From positions 1-64,000 of the forward strand of contig NZ_AJSX01000041.1 of the NCBI RefSeq assembly GCF_000262245.1: a stretch of 64,000 nucleotides of DNA, read 5' to 3'. Below, piece after piece: positions 27,878 through 39,582 of the stretch. Position numbers and translations under genes: made by a program. The DNA comes from Pasteurella bettyae CCUG 2042. Lineage in GTDB: Bacteria > Pseudomonadota > Gammaproteobacteria > Enterobacterales > Pasteurellaceae. Under the pieces are notes generated by a model, which made no database searches, was not told where the DNA came from, and was given only the letters and a program-made list of their open reading frames with translations. How positions within the stretch are numbered: position 1 is the first letter of the stretch; every line of letters begins with the position of its first letter.

Positions 27878-28693
27878 TTATTCAATATAAGTAAACTTTG
27901 CCCATAAAGGGAAAGTCGCTGTAAGAAATAATAAAAATATTAGAACATAGTAGGAAAGTTTTTGCTTATGGTAAATATGAAATGCCAAAATGCCAGCTAT
28001 TAATAAATGTAATAGAAAATATAAAATAAGGGCAAACGGATTAGCTAAATTTACGCCTGTTGATAACAGTGAATATATCAATACAGCAAGGCTCCATAAA
28101 GCATTAAACACTAACAATACAGTGATAATTAAAGGCAACAATGCAATAAAACCTTGTAACCGATTACGAGAAACCACGAGTACAATATTTGCCAAAATAA
28201 CACCAACCAAAAGTTGTGAAAATAGATTATATTGCAGTAATTCTAAACATGAAATGTTTGTTAATAAGCTGAAAAATGCAATAAGAGCGGATAGTCCTAT
28301 CAAGGCAGCTAGTTTTAATCTAAAAATTTGAGGGTTAGGTTCCAAGGATTGCTTTAACATAATAATTAACATCAATCCTCCAGCAATAAACTGTAAGAGA
28401 ATATTAACTGAATATGGCTTTGCAAATAAACCTAATATCCATACACTTCCCCAGTAAAAAGCAAAATAGCTTACGGCACGAATCAAGCGCCCTCGTTGTC
28501 CATTACAAATACGACCGTTAAGAAAGACTAATACACAAATAAATTGGGCCATTAATACAGCAATATTAAAATGAGGAATAGCGTTTATTTGAGGTGGTAA
28601 AAGCACCGTATAAATCTCAATTAAAAGCAATAATACGACGGGTAAACTTAATTTAATTATCGTTAGTTCTCTTGATTCTTGTTCTTCTGACAT
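27878..28693 (-). CDS. Uncharacterised polytopic membrane protein
   Basis: I do not recognise this gene. The 271-residue protein has a short polar start (SEEQESRELT) and then about eight hydrophobic helices (for example LPVVLLLLIEIYTVLL, FNIAVLMAQFICVLVFL, LLQFIAGGLMLIIML, LLVGVILANIVLVVS), with almost no large soluble domain. A loop NGRICNGQRGRLIRAVSY near 60-77 is positively charged. It stands alone between fbp (converging) and hflK (diverging). No transport or enzymatic motif is apparent. Confidence 0.75.
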   Translation of the reverse strand: MSEEQESRELTIIKLSLPVVLLLLIEIYTVLLPPQINAIPHFNIAVLMAQFICVLVFLNGRICNGQRGRLIRAVSYFAFYWGSVWILGLFAKPYSVNILLQFIAGGLMLIIMLKQSLEPNPQIFRLKLAALIGLSALIAFFSLLTNISCLELLQYNLFSQLLVGVILANIVLVVSRNRLQGFIALLPLIITVLLVFNALWSLAVLIYSLLSTGVNLANPFALILYFLLHLLIAGILAFHIYHKQKLSYYVLIFLLFLTATFPLWAKFTYIE

Positions 28694-28841
28694 TGTCCTA
28701 TATCAACCTTACAATTAATAAATTTGAAACATTATGAATGAATAAAAAAGTGCGGTCAAAATTTTATAAATTTTATTTTATTCGCCTAATCTTAATCTTG
28801 ATGATATATACTTATTTTTGTTAAAGCAAAATCATCAATAA

Positions 28842-28869
28842 TGCTTGAGTTTAGTTAGACTTAAGCATC
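28842..28869 (+). other. Hairpin upstream of hflK
   Basis: ATGCTTGAGT (28842-28851) and ACTTAAGCAT (28860-28869) pair with one G-U mismatch and an 8-base loop, followed by CATTTTTG. It lies 46 bases before the hflK start and may be a leader structure or weak attenuator. Confidence 0.35.
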
Positions 28870-28915
28870 ATTTTTGTTTAGACTGTAACAATATTTTGAC
28901 AAAATGGAGAACACA

Positions 28916-30151
28916 ATGTCACTTAACGATCAAGATCCTTGGGCAAAGCCTGGGCAAGGTAGCCAGAAACAGCCAGAAAATAATACATCAAATAATAATG
29001 ATGATAATAAACAAGGCTGGTCTAATAAGCCAAATAATACTGAGCAATCTCCCCCTGATTTAGAGGAAGTATTTAATAACCTACTCAAAAAATTAGGTGG
29101 TGGTAATGGTCACCATAACTCATCACTTTCCAATCAAAATATGGGAAAACTTGCTCCCATTGGTATAGCATTAGCCATTGCAATATGGGGCTTAAGTGGC
29201 TTATATACCATAAAAGAAGCAGAACGTGGTGTAGTTACACGCTTTGGTCAATTACATAGTATCGTACAACCAGGTTTAAACTGGAAACCAACCTTTATTG
29301 ATAATGTTATCCCAGTTAATGTAGAGCAAGTGAAAGAATTAAAAACTCAAGGCGCTATGCTTACACAAGACGAAAATATGGTTAAAGTAGAGATGACTGT
29401 ACAATATCGTGTGCAAGATCCAGCTAAATATCTATTTAGTGTTACAAATGCCGATGACAGTTTAAACCAAGCTACTGATAGTGCATTACGTTATGTTATT
29501 GGTCATATGACCATGGATGATATTCTCACAACAGGTCGTGCAGTTGTCAGAGAACAAACGTGGAAAGCACTTAATGAAGTGATTCAACCTTATGATATGG
29601 GGGTCGAAGTAATTGATGTAAACTTCCAATCTGCACGCCCACCTGAAGATGTCAAAGATGCCTTTGATGATGCTATCAAAGCTCAAGAAGATGAACAACG
29701 CTATATTCGTGAGGCGGAAGCCTATGCTCGTGAGCAAGAGCCTATTGCTCGTGGTGATGCCCAACGTATTGTAGAAGAAGCCACCGCTTATAAAGATAAA
29801 GTTGTATTAAATGCACAAGGTGAAGTGGAACGTTTACAACGTCTATTACCTGAATTTAAAGCCGCACCTGATCTTCTTCGTGAACGTCTGTATATTCAGT
29901 CCATGGAACAAATTATGGCAAAAACCCCAAAAATCATGCTTGATAGTAATGGCAATAATCTTAATGTATTACCAATGGATCAAATTCTACGTAATAAACA
30001 TGAGCAAGCTAAAGCACCTACGACAACAGGCTCACCTAATACTGTTGTGGCTCAGCCACAAAGTGCGGTCAGAATTCCACAAAATTCTGTGCAACAATCT
30101 CAAGCAGAAAGTTCGAATAATAGCAATACTCGTCAAGGGAGATTTAACTAA
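28916..30151 (+). CDS. hflK: FtsH protease modulator HflK
   Basis: HflK and HflC form a large SPFH-domain cage in the inner membrane around FtsH and modulate its proteolysis. The 411-residue protein has an Asn/Gln-rich cytoplasmic start (DPWAKPGQGSQ), one transmembrane helix (IGIALAIAIWGLSGLYTI, about 76-93), the SPFH domain beginning EAERGVVTRFGQLHSIVQPG, and a Gln/Ser-rich tail. I start at ATG 28916, which has GGAG seven bases upstream; an ATG at 28904 overlaps that ribosome binding site. The stop shares a base with the hflC start (TAATG). An uptake sequence is at 30061-30069. Confidence 0.96.
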   Translation: MSLNDQDPWAKPGQGSQKQPENNTSNNNDDNKQGWSNKPNNTEQSPPDLEEVFNNLLKKLGGGNGHHNSSLSNQNMGKLAPIGIALAIAIWGLSGLYTIKEAERGVVTRFGQLHSIVQPGLNWKPTFIDNVIPVNVEQVKELKTQGAMLTQDENMVKVEMTVQYRVQDPAKYLFSVTNADDSLNQATDSALRYVIGHMTMDDILTTGRAVVREQTWKALNEVIQPYDMGVEVIDVNFQSARPPEDVKDAFDDAIKAQEDEQRYIREAEAYAREQEPIARGDAQRIVEEATAYKDKVVLNAQGEVERLQRLLPEFKAAPDLLRERLYIQSMEQIMAKTPKIMLDSNGNNLNVLPMDQILRNKHEQAKAPTTTGSPNTVVAQPQSAVRIPQNSVQQSQAESSNNSNTRQGRFN

Positions 30152-31038
30152 TGCGTAAATTTTTATTACCAATTTTAATCATTCTTGCCCTGATTCTTTA
30201 TTCAAGCATAGTGATCGTCAATGAAGGTTCTCGAGGCATCATGTTGCGTTTTGGCAAAGTACAACGTGACGCGGATCATAAAGTCGTGGTCTATAATCCT
30301 GGTCTGCATTTTAAAATTCCATTTATTGATACCTTAAAGCCTTTAGATGCACGTATCAGAACCTTAGATGGTCAAGCCGACCGCTTTGTTACGGTGGAGA
30401 AAAAAGACTTATTAGTGGATTCTTACGTAAAATGGAAAATCAGTGATTTTGGACGTTTCTACACATCTACAGGGGGTGCAGACTATGCTCAAGCAGCTAA
30501 CCTACTTCGTCGCAAAGTCAATGACCGTTTACGTTCTGAAATTGGTACAAGAACGATAAAAGATATCGTTTCTGGTACTCGTGGTGAATTAATGGAAGGC
30601 GCTCGAAAAGCTTTAAATACCGGGCAAGATAGTACTGCAGAATTAGGTATTGAAGTGGTTGATGTACGTGTAAAACAAATTAACTTGCCAGATGAAGTTT
30701 CCTCATCTATTTATCAACGTATGCGTGCAGAACGTGATGCGGTAGCACGTCAACATCGTTCACAAGGAAAAGAAAAAGCAGCCTTTATCCAAGCTGATGT
30801 TGACCGTAAAGTTACAGTAATTTTAGCTAACGCCAATAAAACAGCTGAACAATTACGAGGAGAAGGAGATGCCAATGCAGCAAAATTATTTTCCACTGCA
30901 TTTGCAAATGAACCTCAATTCTATAGTTTTATTCGTAGTTTGAAAGCCTATGAAAATAGTTTCTCTGGTTCAGAAAACATGATGATTTTGAAACCAGATA
31001 GTGACTTCTTCCGCTTTATGCAAGCACCTAAAAAATAA
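30151..31038 (+). CDS. hflC: FtsH protease modulator HflC
   Basis: Partner of HflK. The 295-residue protein has an N-terminal membrane anchor (LLPILIILALILYSSIVIV, about 5-23), then the SPFH domain (NEGSRGIMLRFGKVQRD, DTLKPLDARIRTLDGQADR) and a helical region (ARQHRSQGKEKAAFIQADVD). It overlaps the hflK stop by one base, so translation is coupled. A terminator follows and purA comes next, as in E. coli hflK-hflC-purA. Confidence 0.97.
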   Translation: MRKFLLPILIILALILYSSIVIVNEGSRGIMLRFGKVQRDADHKVVVYNPGLHFKIPFIDTLKPLDARIRTLDGQADRFVTVEKKDLLVDSYVKWKISDFGRFYTSTGGADYAQAANLLRRKVNDRLRSEIGTRTIKDIVSGTRGELMEGARKALNTGQDSTAELGIEVVDVRVKQINLPDEVSSSIYQRMRAERDAVARQHRSQGKEKAAFIQADVDRKVTVILANANKTAEQLRGEGDANAAKLFSTAFANEPQFYSFIRSLKAYENSFSGSENMMILKPDSDFFRFMQAPKK

Positions 31039-31052
31039 AATTATTTAGATAC

Positions 31053-31078
31053 AAGGGCGTTTTAAACGCCCTTTTTTA
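31053..31078 (+). terminator. Terminator after hflC
   Basis: AAGGGCGTT and AACGCCCTT pair tightly around TTA-type loop bases, followed by T6. Confidence 0.88.
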
Positions 31079-31198
31079 TTATTTATAGAAATAATTAAAA
31101 ATATTTTAAAATTCATCAAAAAAATTTAATTTTTATGATTAATCTTTCACTTTACTTGAATTTACATTGAGATTTTAGTAGAAAAATAGTAAAGTTAA

Positions 31199-32542
<1,344 letters not shown>

Positions 32543-32556
32543 GCCAAGAATTTTTT

Positions 32557-32590
32557 TAAAACGGACCGCACTTTTAGTTAGTGCGGTTTT
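32557..32590 (+). terminator. Imperfect uptake-sequence hairpin after purA
   Basis: AAAACGGACCGCACTTTTAG with TAGTGCGGTTTT can fold as AAAaCCGCACT/AGTGCGGTTTT around a short loop, 15 bases after the purA stop. Confidence 0.65.
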
Positions 32591-32614
32591 GATAGAAATA
32601 AAAATAGCCACAAA

Positions 32615-32642
32615 AAAAGCCAATATTCACATATTGGCTTTT
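32615..32642. terminator. Bidirectional terminator between purA and metG
   Basis: AAAAGCCAATAT (32615-32626) and ATATTGGCTTTT (32631-32642) form a perfect 12-bp stem with a TCAC loop. It serves metG leftwards and backs up purA rightwards. Confidence 0.9.
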
Positions 32643-32662
32643 ATTTTCAATAAGATAGATTA

Positions 32663-34723
32663 TTATCCCACTCGGCTCCCTGGTTGGACACCTGAATCAA
32701 CATCAAGTAGATATAAATCTTCACCACCAGTACCTGCTGACAAAATCATCCCCTCAGACATACCAAATTTCATTTTACGTGGTGCTAAATTCGCTACCAT
32801 AATAACAAAACGGCCTTCTAGTTCTTCAGGTTTATTATATGCAGCTTTAATTCCAGAGAATACCTGACGGGTTTCAAAGCCTAAGTCTAATTGGAATTTC
32901 AATAATTTTTTACTTTCTGGCACAGCTTCACATTTAATTACTTTTGCGACACGTAAATCGATCTTAGCAAAATCATCAATGCTAATTTCAGGCTCTACAG
33001 GCTCAAAATTAGTTGAAAGTGCGGTTGGATTTTCCGAAATTTTTTCCTCTTTTTTAGCCTGTGTATTCAGTTGTGCATTTTCTTGTTTAGAAGACTCGAT
33101 CATCTCTTCAATTTGCTTAGGATCTAAACGACTAAATAATGCTTTAAATGGCGCGATATTATGAGCTAATAATGGGGCACTTAAGCTATCCCAAGTTAAT
33201 TCAGATTGTAAGAAAGCTTCTGAACGCTCAGCTAATTTAGGTAAAACAGGTTTTAAATATCCCATTAATACACGGAACATTTGAATCCCCATTGAGCAGA
33301 CCTCATGAAGTTCTTGTTCTCGAGCTTCTTCTTTCGCAATAATCCAAGGAGCCTTATCATCAACATACTTATTCGCTTTATCCGTTAATGCCATAATTTC
33401 ACGAATAGCTTTACCAAACTCACGATTTTCATAGTAAGTTGCGATTGGTTCCGATTGAGCCACAAACTCATTGAATAATGTTTCATCTTCCAATTTATTA
33501 GCTAATTTACCTTCAAAACGTTTTTGAATAAAGCTCGCATTACGAGAAGCTAAGTTCACTAATTTATTTACTAAATCTGTATTTACTCGCTGTACAAAAT
33601 CATCGAGATTCAAATCTAAATCATCAATACGATTACTTAATTTCGCTGCATAATAGTAACGTAAACATTCAGGATCTAAATGTTTGAGATAAGTTGCAGC
33701 CTGGATAAAGGTACCTCGAGATTTTGACATTTTCTCGCCATTTACTGTCACGTAACCATGCACAAAAATATTCGTTGGTTTACGATAATTAGCACCTTCT
33801 AACATAGCAGGCCAAAATAAGCTATGGAAATACATGATATCTTTACCAATAAAATGATAAAGCTCTGCTTGACTATCTTTTTTCCAGAAACAATCAAAAT
33901 CAATATTTTCACGTTTACATAGATTTTTGAAAGAAGCCATATAGCCAATAGGTGCATCTAACCAAACATAGAAATATTTACCTTCAGCATCAGGGATCTC
34001 AAAACCAAAATAAGGTGCATCACGAGAAATATCCCATTGTTGTAATCCTGCTTCAAACCATTCCTTCATTTTATTTGCAACTTCTTGTTGCAATGAACCT
34101 GAATGGATCCAATCTTTTAACATGGATTCAAAACTTGGTAAATCAAAGAAAAAATGCTCACTTTCTTTTACAATGGGTGTCGCACCAGAAACCACAGAAT
34201 GTGGATTTAATAATTCTGTTGGACTATAAGTTGCAGAACAAACTTCACAGTTATCACCATATTGATCTTGAGCACCACATTTTGGGCAAGTACCTTTTAC
34301 AAAACGATCAGGTAAGAACATTCCTTTTTCTGGATCATAAAGTTGTGAAATAGTACGGCTTTTAATAAATCCATTCTCTTTCAATTTTTTATAAATAGAT
34401 ACAGAGAGTTCTTTATTTTCTTCACTATGTGTTGAATGGTAATTATCAAAGCTAATATTAAAGCCTGAAAAATCGGCATAATGTTTTTCTTTTACATCAG
34501 CAATTAATTGCTCTGGTGTGATACCCATTTGATCAGCTTTCAACATAATTGGGGTACCATGTGCATCATCAGCACAAACAAAATAAATTTGATTCCCACG
34601 CATACGTTGGAAACGCACCCAGATATCAGCTTGAATATGCTCAAGCATATGACCTAAGTGGATAGGACCATTTGCGTAAGGTAACGCACAAGTCACAAGA
34701 ATTTGGCGGTTTTGGTTTGACAT
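32663..34723 (-). CDS. metG: Methionyl-tRNA synthetase
   Basis: MetG charges tRNA-Met with methionine. The 686-residue form starts at ATG 34723, which has AGAAGG six bases upstream; a longer frame to 34756 lacks support. Motifs: [17 protein letters not shown] (HIGH class I signature, about 13-29), zinc knuckle [17 protein letters not shown] (about 149-165), GEKMSKSRG (KMSKS), and a C-terminal tRNA-binding domain ([20 protein letters not shown]) that also dimerises. The linker before that domain is low-complexity and carries an uptake sequence (33017-33025), a typical tolerated site. Divergent from apbC/mrp as in E. coli. Confidence 0.98.
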   Translation of the reverse strand: MSNQNRQILVTCALPYANGPIHLGHMLEHIQADIWVRFQRMRGNQIYFVCADDAHGTPIMLKADQMGITPEQLIADVKEKHYADFSGFNISFDNYHSTHSEENKELSVSIYKKLKENGFIKSRTISQLYDPEKGMFLPDRFVKGTCPKCGAQDQYGDNCEVCSATYSPTELLNPHSVVSGATPIVKESEHFFFDLPSFESMLKDWIHSGSLQQEVANKMKEWFEAGLQQWDISRDAPYFGFEIPDAEGKYFYVWLDAPIGYMASFKNLCKRENIDFDCFWKKDSQAELYHFIGKDIMYFHSLFWPAMLEGANYRKPTNIFVHGYVTVNGEKMSKSRGTFIQAATYLKHLDPECLRYYYAAKLSNRIDDLDLNLDDFVQRVNTDLVNKLVNLASRNASFIQKRFEGKLANKLEDETLFNEFVAQSEPIATYYENREFGKAIREIMALTDKANKYVDDKAPWIIAKEEAREQELHEVCSMGIQMFRVLMGYLKPVLPKLAERSEAFLQSELTWDSLSAPLLAHNIAPFKALFSRLDPKQIEEMIESSKQENAQLNTQAKKEEKISENPTALSTNFEPVEPEISIDDFAKIDLRVAKVIKCEAVPESKKLLKFQLDLGFETRQVFSGIKAAYNKPEELEGRFVIMVANLAPRKMKFGMSEGMILSAGTGGEDLYLLDVDSGVQPGSRVG

Positions 34724-34934
34724 TAAATACCTTCTTATAGGTGGAAAAGAGTTCACTCAATATATTTTATATTTTACAAAATGAGATCTAACAGATTCGT
34801 TAAACTTACATAAAAACTGCGTAATTTTACCTTAACTGCGGTATTTTTTCTACTTCAACTATATTTTGCTTAACAGATGAGTCTGTTCATGTTTAAATAC
34901 CCAAGATTTCTCTCTACTATTAAAGGATTAAAGA

Positions 34935-36047
34935 ATGTCTATTACATATACTGATAATCTTACTACTGAGCAACAAGCTCAAATCCAAAAATACTTTCAA
35001 GAATATCAACACCCTACTCTACAAAAAGATTTACTGGCTTTAAATGCAATAAAAAAAATAGAAAAAGGTGGAGATACATTACGCATTGAACTACAAATGC
35101 CTTTCCCGTGGAATGGTCCTTTTGAACAATTAAAATCTGCGCTTTCAGATAAATTACTCTCTGTGGCAGAAAGTAAAAATATTAAATGGCAATTAAATTA
35201 CCAAGTTTCCACGCTAAAACGTGCCAATAGCCAACCAGCTGTAAAAGGCGTGAAAAATATTATTGCGGTCACTTCAGGTAAAGGTGGTGTAGGTAAATCC
35301 ACTGTTACCGTAAATCTTGCATTAGCACTACAAGCACAAGGCGCCCGTGTGGGAATCTTAGATGCCGATATTTATGGTCCATCAATACCGCACATGTTAG
35401 GCGCTGCAGCTCAACGCCCAACTTCACCAGATAATCAACATATTTCACCTATTGAAGCTCATGGTTTATTTGCAAATTCAATTGGTTTTTTAATGGATGA
35501 AGAAAATGCTACTGTATGGCGAGGTCCGATGGCAAGTAGTGCATTAAGTCAATTATTAAATGAAACATTATGGCCAGATCTTGACTATTTAGTTATCGAT
35601 ATGCCTCCTGGTACGGGAGATATTCAATTAACCTTATCACAACAAATTCCTGTTACTGGTGCTGTTGTTGTCACTACACCGCAAGATATCGCATTATTAG
35701 ATGCGGTAAAAGGAATTAGTATGTTTGAGAAAGTAAAAGTTCCTGTACTTGGCATTGTTGAGAATATGTCTATGCATATTTGTTCAAACTGCGGTCATCA
35801 TGAAGCAATTTTTGGTACTGGTGGTGCAGCGCGTATTGCTGAAAAATACCATGTTCAAGTATTAGGTCATCTTCCTTTACATATCTGCTTACGTGAAGAT
35901 CTTGATAAAGGTGTACCAACTGTTATTTCTCATTCTAATGAAGAAATTCGTGATTCATTCCTACAACTTGCTGAAAAAGTAGCTAGCGAACTTTACTGGC
36001 AAGGATCCGTAATTCCAAGTGAAATTATGTTCCGTGAAGTAAAATAA
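34935..36047 (+). CDS. apbC: Iron-sulfur cluster carrier ATPase ApbC/Mrp
   Basis: ApbC (Mrp) is a P-loop ATPase that holds and transfers Fe-S clusters. The 370-residue protein has an N-terminal MIP18/DUF59-like domain (about 10-95), the deviant Walker A SGKGGVGKSTVTVNLA (about 113-128), DADIYGPSIPHMLG, the Walker B DYLVIDMPPGTGD and the cluster-binding CSNCG (CxxC, about 278-282). It is divergent from metG, a conserved pairing. Confidence 0.96.
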   Translation: MSITYTDNLTTEQQAQIQKYFQEYQHPTLQKDLLALNAIKKIEKGGDTLRIELQMPFPWNGPFEQLKSALSDKLLSVAESKNIKWQLNYQVSTLKRANSQPAVKGVKNIIAVTSGKGGVGKSTVTVNLALALQAQGARVGILDADIYGPSIPHMLGAAAQRPTSPDNQHISPIEAHGLFANSIGFLMDEENATVWRGPMASSALSQLLNETLWPDLDYLVIDMPPGTGDIQLTLSQQIPVTGAVVVTTPQDIALLDAVKGISMFEKVKVPVLGIVENMSMHICSNCGHHEAIFGTGGAARIAEKYHVQVLGHLPLHICLREDLDKGVPTVISHSNEEIRDSFLQLAEKVASELYWQGSVIPSEIMFREVK

Positions 36048-36067
36048 AAACTCATTAACAACAAACG

Positions 36068-36094
36068 AAAAGGACATTAGAAGTGTCCTTTTTT
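36068..36094 (+). terminator. Terminator of apbC
   Basis: AAAAGGACA (36068-36076) pairs with TGTCCTTTT (36084-36092) around TTAGAAG, followed by T. Confidence 0.88.
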
Positions 36095-36116
36095 ATTTGT
36101 CTGGAATTTTTATAAT

Positions 36117-36147
36117 AAAAAACCCGCACTTTGAATCTGCGGGTTTT
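36117..36147 (-). terminator. Terminator of rne
   Basis: AAAACCCGCA (36119-36128) pairs with TGCGGGTTTT (36138-36147), 16 bases after the rne stop on the minus strand, with a T run beyond. Confidence 0.88.
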
Positions 36148-36163
36148 AATATTATTAGCTCAA

Positions 36164-39061
36164 CTATTCCGATTTAGCTTGTGTTGGTTCTGCAAACACA
36201 TGAGTTACGGCACTGCTATGCCCTGCTGAACCTTTACCGTGGAAATAATAGCGAGAATCTTGCCATTGAATAATTTCAAATGGTTCTGAAACTTCATCGA
36301 GAACTTTTGCTTGAGTCATTGGTACTTTAGTATGGCTCACCGCAGAAACCGTCCCTAAACGACCATTAAATTGGTAAGTCACTGCCTTCGCTGAAGAAAT
36401 TTCTGATTTTTCTACCGCACTTTCAACGACCTCCGGCTGACTTTCCAGATTAACAACAGCCGCTTGAGTTTCTTCTTGCAAACGGTCTAATGATTCTTGC
36501 AATTTTTTCTGCACTGATTCATTAGCTGGTTGGGTCACAAACCCTAAAGGAGCCATTTCAGTCTGAGACTTATCAAAAATAACTTGTGTTGCAGGTGCGG
36601 TTAATGGAATATCATTTTCAAATTTTCCATCTTGTTGTTCAAGCAACTCATCTACAGACAAGAATGAGCTATCTTTAACTTTTGCTGATGTACGAACATC
36701 AATCCACACTTTACCACTCGCTAATTCAGGTGAAGCAACTGCAGCAAATAACGGCATCGCAGAAGTTGGTTCTGAACCACGACGGCGACGTTGATTATTC
36801 ATACGCAAATGACGAGGTAAGCGACGACGTTCCTGACGGTCACGAGACTCTTGACGTTCAGTTGATAAAACTTCCTCTGCAACAGCTTGGCTGTTATCAA
36901 CATTATTATTAATCTCAGTCAAGTTATCTTTTTCTGTTGTTTGAGAAATATTTTCTACGCCTTGAGCTTTTTCGGTTTCACTAACACGCACTTTTTTACG
37001 TAAATCACGACGTTGACGACGTTGTGTTGGCTCAACTTTTATTTCTTCATCTGGCACATCAATGTTATTAGTTAAAAGATTTTCGCGCTCTATATTTTCA
37101 TCGACAATTTGGCGATTACGATTATTACGACGATTATTTCGTTCGTTGCGATTACCACTTTCTGTTTTTTCAGATTTAGCTGATATCTCTTTACTTTCAA
37201 TGCTCTCATTAACATCTACCGCTTTCGTATTATTTCTTTCATTACGATTACGACGGTTATTACGACGTTCTTGATTGTTGCGACGATTATTACGGGCTGT
37301 TGCAGGTTTCTCTGTTGTTTTTTCTTCCACCTGAGGCTTACTTGCAAACAAACCTTTAAGCACTGTTCGAATACGAGTCAATAATGAAGGTTGAAGATTT
37401 TTCTTCTCTTCTACTAATGGTGCTGGCTCTGAAATATTCATAGAAAGTGCAGCTGTTTCCAATACACTTTCAGAAGTTACTACCGCAGTTTCCGCAACTC
37501 GAGTTGTGAACGGTTCATCTGCAATATAGGTAGAATCTTCTTGTTCTTCATACAATTTAACCAAATTGTAACTTAAGGTATTAACATCTTCACCATCACG
37601 TACTCGGAACACATTAAAGTGAGGTGTTTCCATTTCTTTATTTGGCACCACTAGAATATCTACATTGTGGCGTTTTTCTATTTCATGAATAGCCTTACGT
37701 TTTTCATTCAATAAATAAGACGCGACATTGACAGGTACAATAGTATGTACCTTATTGGTATTTTCCTTTAATGCCTCTTCTTCAAGCAAACGTAAAATTG
37801 ATAATGAAAGAGACTCATTATCACGCACTTTACCCGTACCTTGACAACGAGGACAAATATGATGTGAAGACTCACCTAATGACGGGCTCAAACGTTGGCG
37901 CGACATTTCAAGCAGACCAAAACGAGAGATGCGACTAATTTGAATACGAGCACGATCTTGACGTACAGCTTCACGCATACGGTTTTCAACTTCACGTTGA
38001 TGGCGAACTGGTGTCATATCAATAAAGTCTATCACAACCAATCCACCTAAATCACGTAAACGTAATTGACGAGCGATTTCATCAGCGGCTTCAAGATTAG
38101 TGTTTAAGGCAGTCTCTTCAATATCTCCACCTCGTGTTGAACGGGCTGAGTTAATATCAATTGCAATTAATGCTTCTGTGACATCAATTACAATTGAACC
38201 ACCTGATGGTAAACGCACTTCACGCTGGAATGCCGATTCAATTTGAGATTCAATTTGATAGTGACTAAATAATGGCACTTCACCTTGATATAATTTCACA
38301 CGATTAATGAAATCTGGACGAACTAATTTAATATGAGCCTTAGCTTTTTCATAAATCTTAGGACTATCAATTAAGATTTCACCAATATCACGACGCAAAT
38401 AATCTCGAATTGCACGCACGATGACATCACTTTCCTGATGAATCAAAAATGGTGCAGGGCGACCATCAGCAGCTTGTTTAATTGCTTCCCAATGATGTAA
38501 TAAAACTTTTAAGTCCCATTGTAATTCTTCTGGTGATTTTCCGACTCCCGCAGTACGAACAATCAGACCTACACCTTCTGGAACATCAAGAGAACTTAGG
38601 GCATCTTTTAGTTCTAAACGTTCATCTCCCTCAATACGACGAGAAATACCGCCTGCACGAGGATTATTTGGCATAATAACCAAATAGCTACCAGCTAAAG
38701 AAACAAAAGTAGTTAATGCGGCACCTTTATTTCCACGTTCTTCTTTATTAACTTGAACGATAACTTCTTGGCCTTCTTGCACCACATCTTTGATATTTGG
38801 ACGACCTTGATATACATAATCAGCTGGAAAATATTCGCGAGCTATTTCTTTGAGAGGAAGGAAACCATGACGTTCAGATCCGTAATCAACAAAGGCAGCT
38901 TCAAGGCTTGGTTCTACACGAGTAATACGACCTTTGTAGATGTTGGCTTTTTTTTGTTCATGACCTGGACTTTCAATATCCAGATCGAATAAACGCTGGC
39001 CATCGACCAACGCAACACGCAACTCTTCTTTTTGAGTTGCATTAATTAGCATACGTTTCAT
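36164..39061 (-). CDS. rne: Ribonuclease E
   Basis: RNase E is the main mRNA-decay and RNA-processing endonuclease and scaffold of the degradosome. The 965 residues divide into a catalytic half (S1-like [22 protein letters not shown] near 40-62, read as [15 protein letters not shown] and [25 protein letters not shown] with catalytic Asp near 300; zinc-link CPRCQGTG near 405) and a disordered C-terminal half. The latter has Arg/Asn-rich blocks ([40 protein letters not shown]), the expected RNA-binding and partner regions. It is divergent from rluC as in E. coli. A long leader precedes it. An uptake sequence is at 36414-36422. Confidence 0.97.
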   Translation of the reverse strand: MKRMLINATQKEELRVALVDGQRLFDLDIESPGHEQKKANIYKGRITRVEPSLEAAFVDYGSERHGFLPLKEIAREYFPADYVYQGRPNIKDVVQEGQEVIVQVNKEERGNKGAALTTFVSLAGSYLVIMPNNPRAGGISRRIEGDERLELKDALSSLDVPEGVGLIVRTAGVGKSPEELQWDLKVLLHHWEAIKQAADGRPAPFLIHQESDVIVRAIRDYLRRDIGEILIDSPKIYEKAKAHIKLVRPDFINRVKLYQGEVPLFSHYQIESQIESAFQREVRLPSGGSIVIDVTEALIAIDINSARSTRGGDIEETALNTNLEAADEIARQLRLRDLGGLVVIDFIDMTPVRHQREVENRMREAVRQDRARIQISRISRFGLLEMSRQRLSPSLGESSHHICPRCQGTGKVRDNESLSLSILRLLEEEALKENTNKVHTIVPVNVASYLLNEKRKAIHEIEKRHNVDILVVPNKEMETPHFNVFRVRDGEDVNTLSYNLVKLYEEQEDSTYIADEPFTTRVAETAVVTSESVLETAALSMNISEPAPLVEEKKNLQPSLLTRIRTVLKGLFASKPQVEEKTTEKPATARNNRRNNQERRNNRRNRNERNNTKAVDVNESIESKEISAKSEKTESGNRNERNNRRNNRNRQIVDENIERENLLTNNIDVPDEEIKVEPTQRRQRRDLRKKVRVSETEKAQGVENISQTTEKDNLTEINNNVDNSQAVAEEVLSTERQESRDRQERRRLPRHLRMNNQRRRRGSEPTSAMPLFAAVASPELASGKVWIDVRTSAKVKDSSFLSVDELLEQQDGKFENDIPLTAPATQVIFDKSQTEMAPLGFVTQPANESVQKKLQESLDRLQEETQAAVVNLESQPEVVESAVEKSEISSAKAVTYQFNGRLGTVSAVSHTKVPMTQAKVLDEVSEPFEIIQWQDSRYYFHGKGSAGHSSAVTHVFAEPTQAKSE

Positions 39062-39582
39062 TTAAATTGTCTCTTATATTTATATATTATTTCTCGACTC
39101 AAACAAATCGTCATAAAGATAAATAGCAGTTCTCTAAAAACTTCGCAATCGACCTCGTGTCTGTCGCCTAATGTCATTCTCTCGACTGTCAAGGGCTGGG
39201 TGCATTGACTGCGTTATTCATTCAAATTTAAAACATCATGCTCAAGTAATTGCATGAAATATCTAGATTTAAGTGAAGAATAAAACAAAGTTGGATTATA
39301 AAAATAAAACTTTGCAAGTAAACGTTTGTTTAAAGCCATATAAAATCGTTAAACATCAGCGTCTTACGCCATTTGCAGCACAAATATTGGATTTAACGAT
39401 AACTTTTCTATACGGTTTGCATGTACAAAAAAATGCAATTTATTATCGCCTGAGAAGCCAATTTTAGCAAGGCATTTCAATAATTTTAATCTCGCTATAA
39501 ATATGATAGAATTCGCCCCTCATTAAAATTTTTGAATGACTATAATCTTATTTAATTAAACTAGTTTCAGCTTGCCACTTAT
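39062..39582. other. Divergent rne-rluC regulatory region with rne leader
   Basis: These 521 bases hold no credible gene; a 64-codon plus-strand frame (39273-39467) has no ribosome binding site and overlaps the leftward promoter. A leftward promoter at 39295-39322 predicts an rne 5' leader of about 225 bases, whose central part (39130-39215) is less AT-rich than its surroundings and could fold, as does the autoregulatory rne leader of E. coli. The rluC promoter should lie near 39480-39520, where GCTATAAATATGATAGAAT offers -10 elements. Confidence 0.6.
39295..39322 (-). promoter_or_regulatory. Probable rne promoter
   Basis: Minus strand TTTACT (39322-39317), 16 bases, TATAAT (39300-39295): perfect -10, four of six at -35. 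The start would be near 39288. Confidence 0.5.

Noticed and set aside
39273..39467. 64-codon plus-strand frame in the rne-rluC gap
   Set aside because: No Shine-Dalgarno, no recognisable features, and it overlaps the probable rne promoter.
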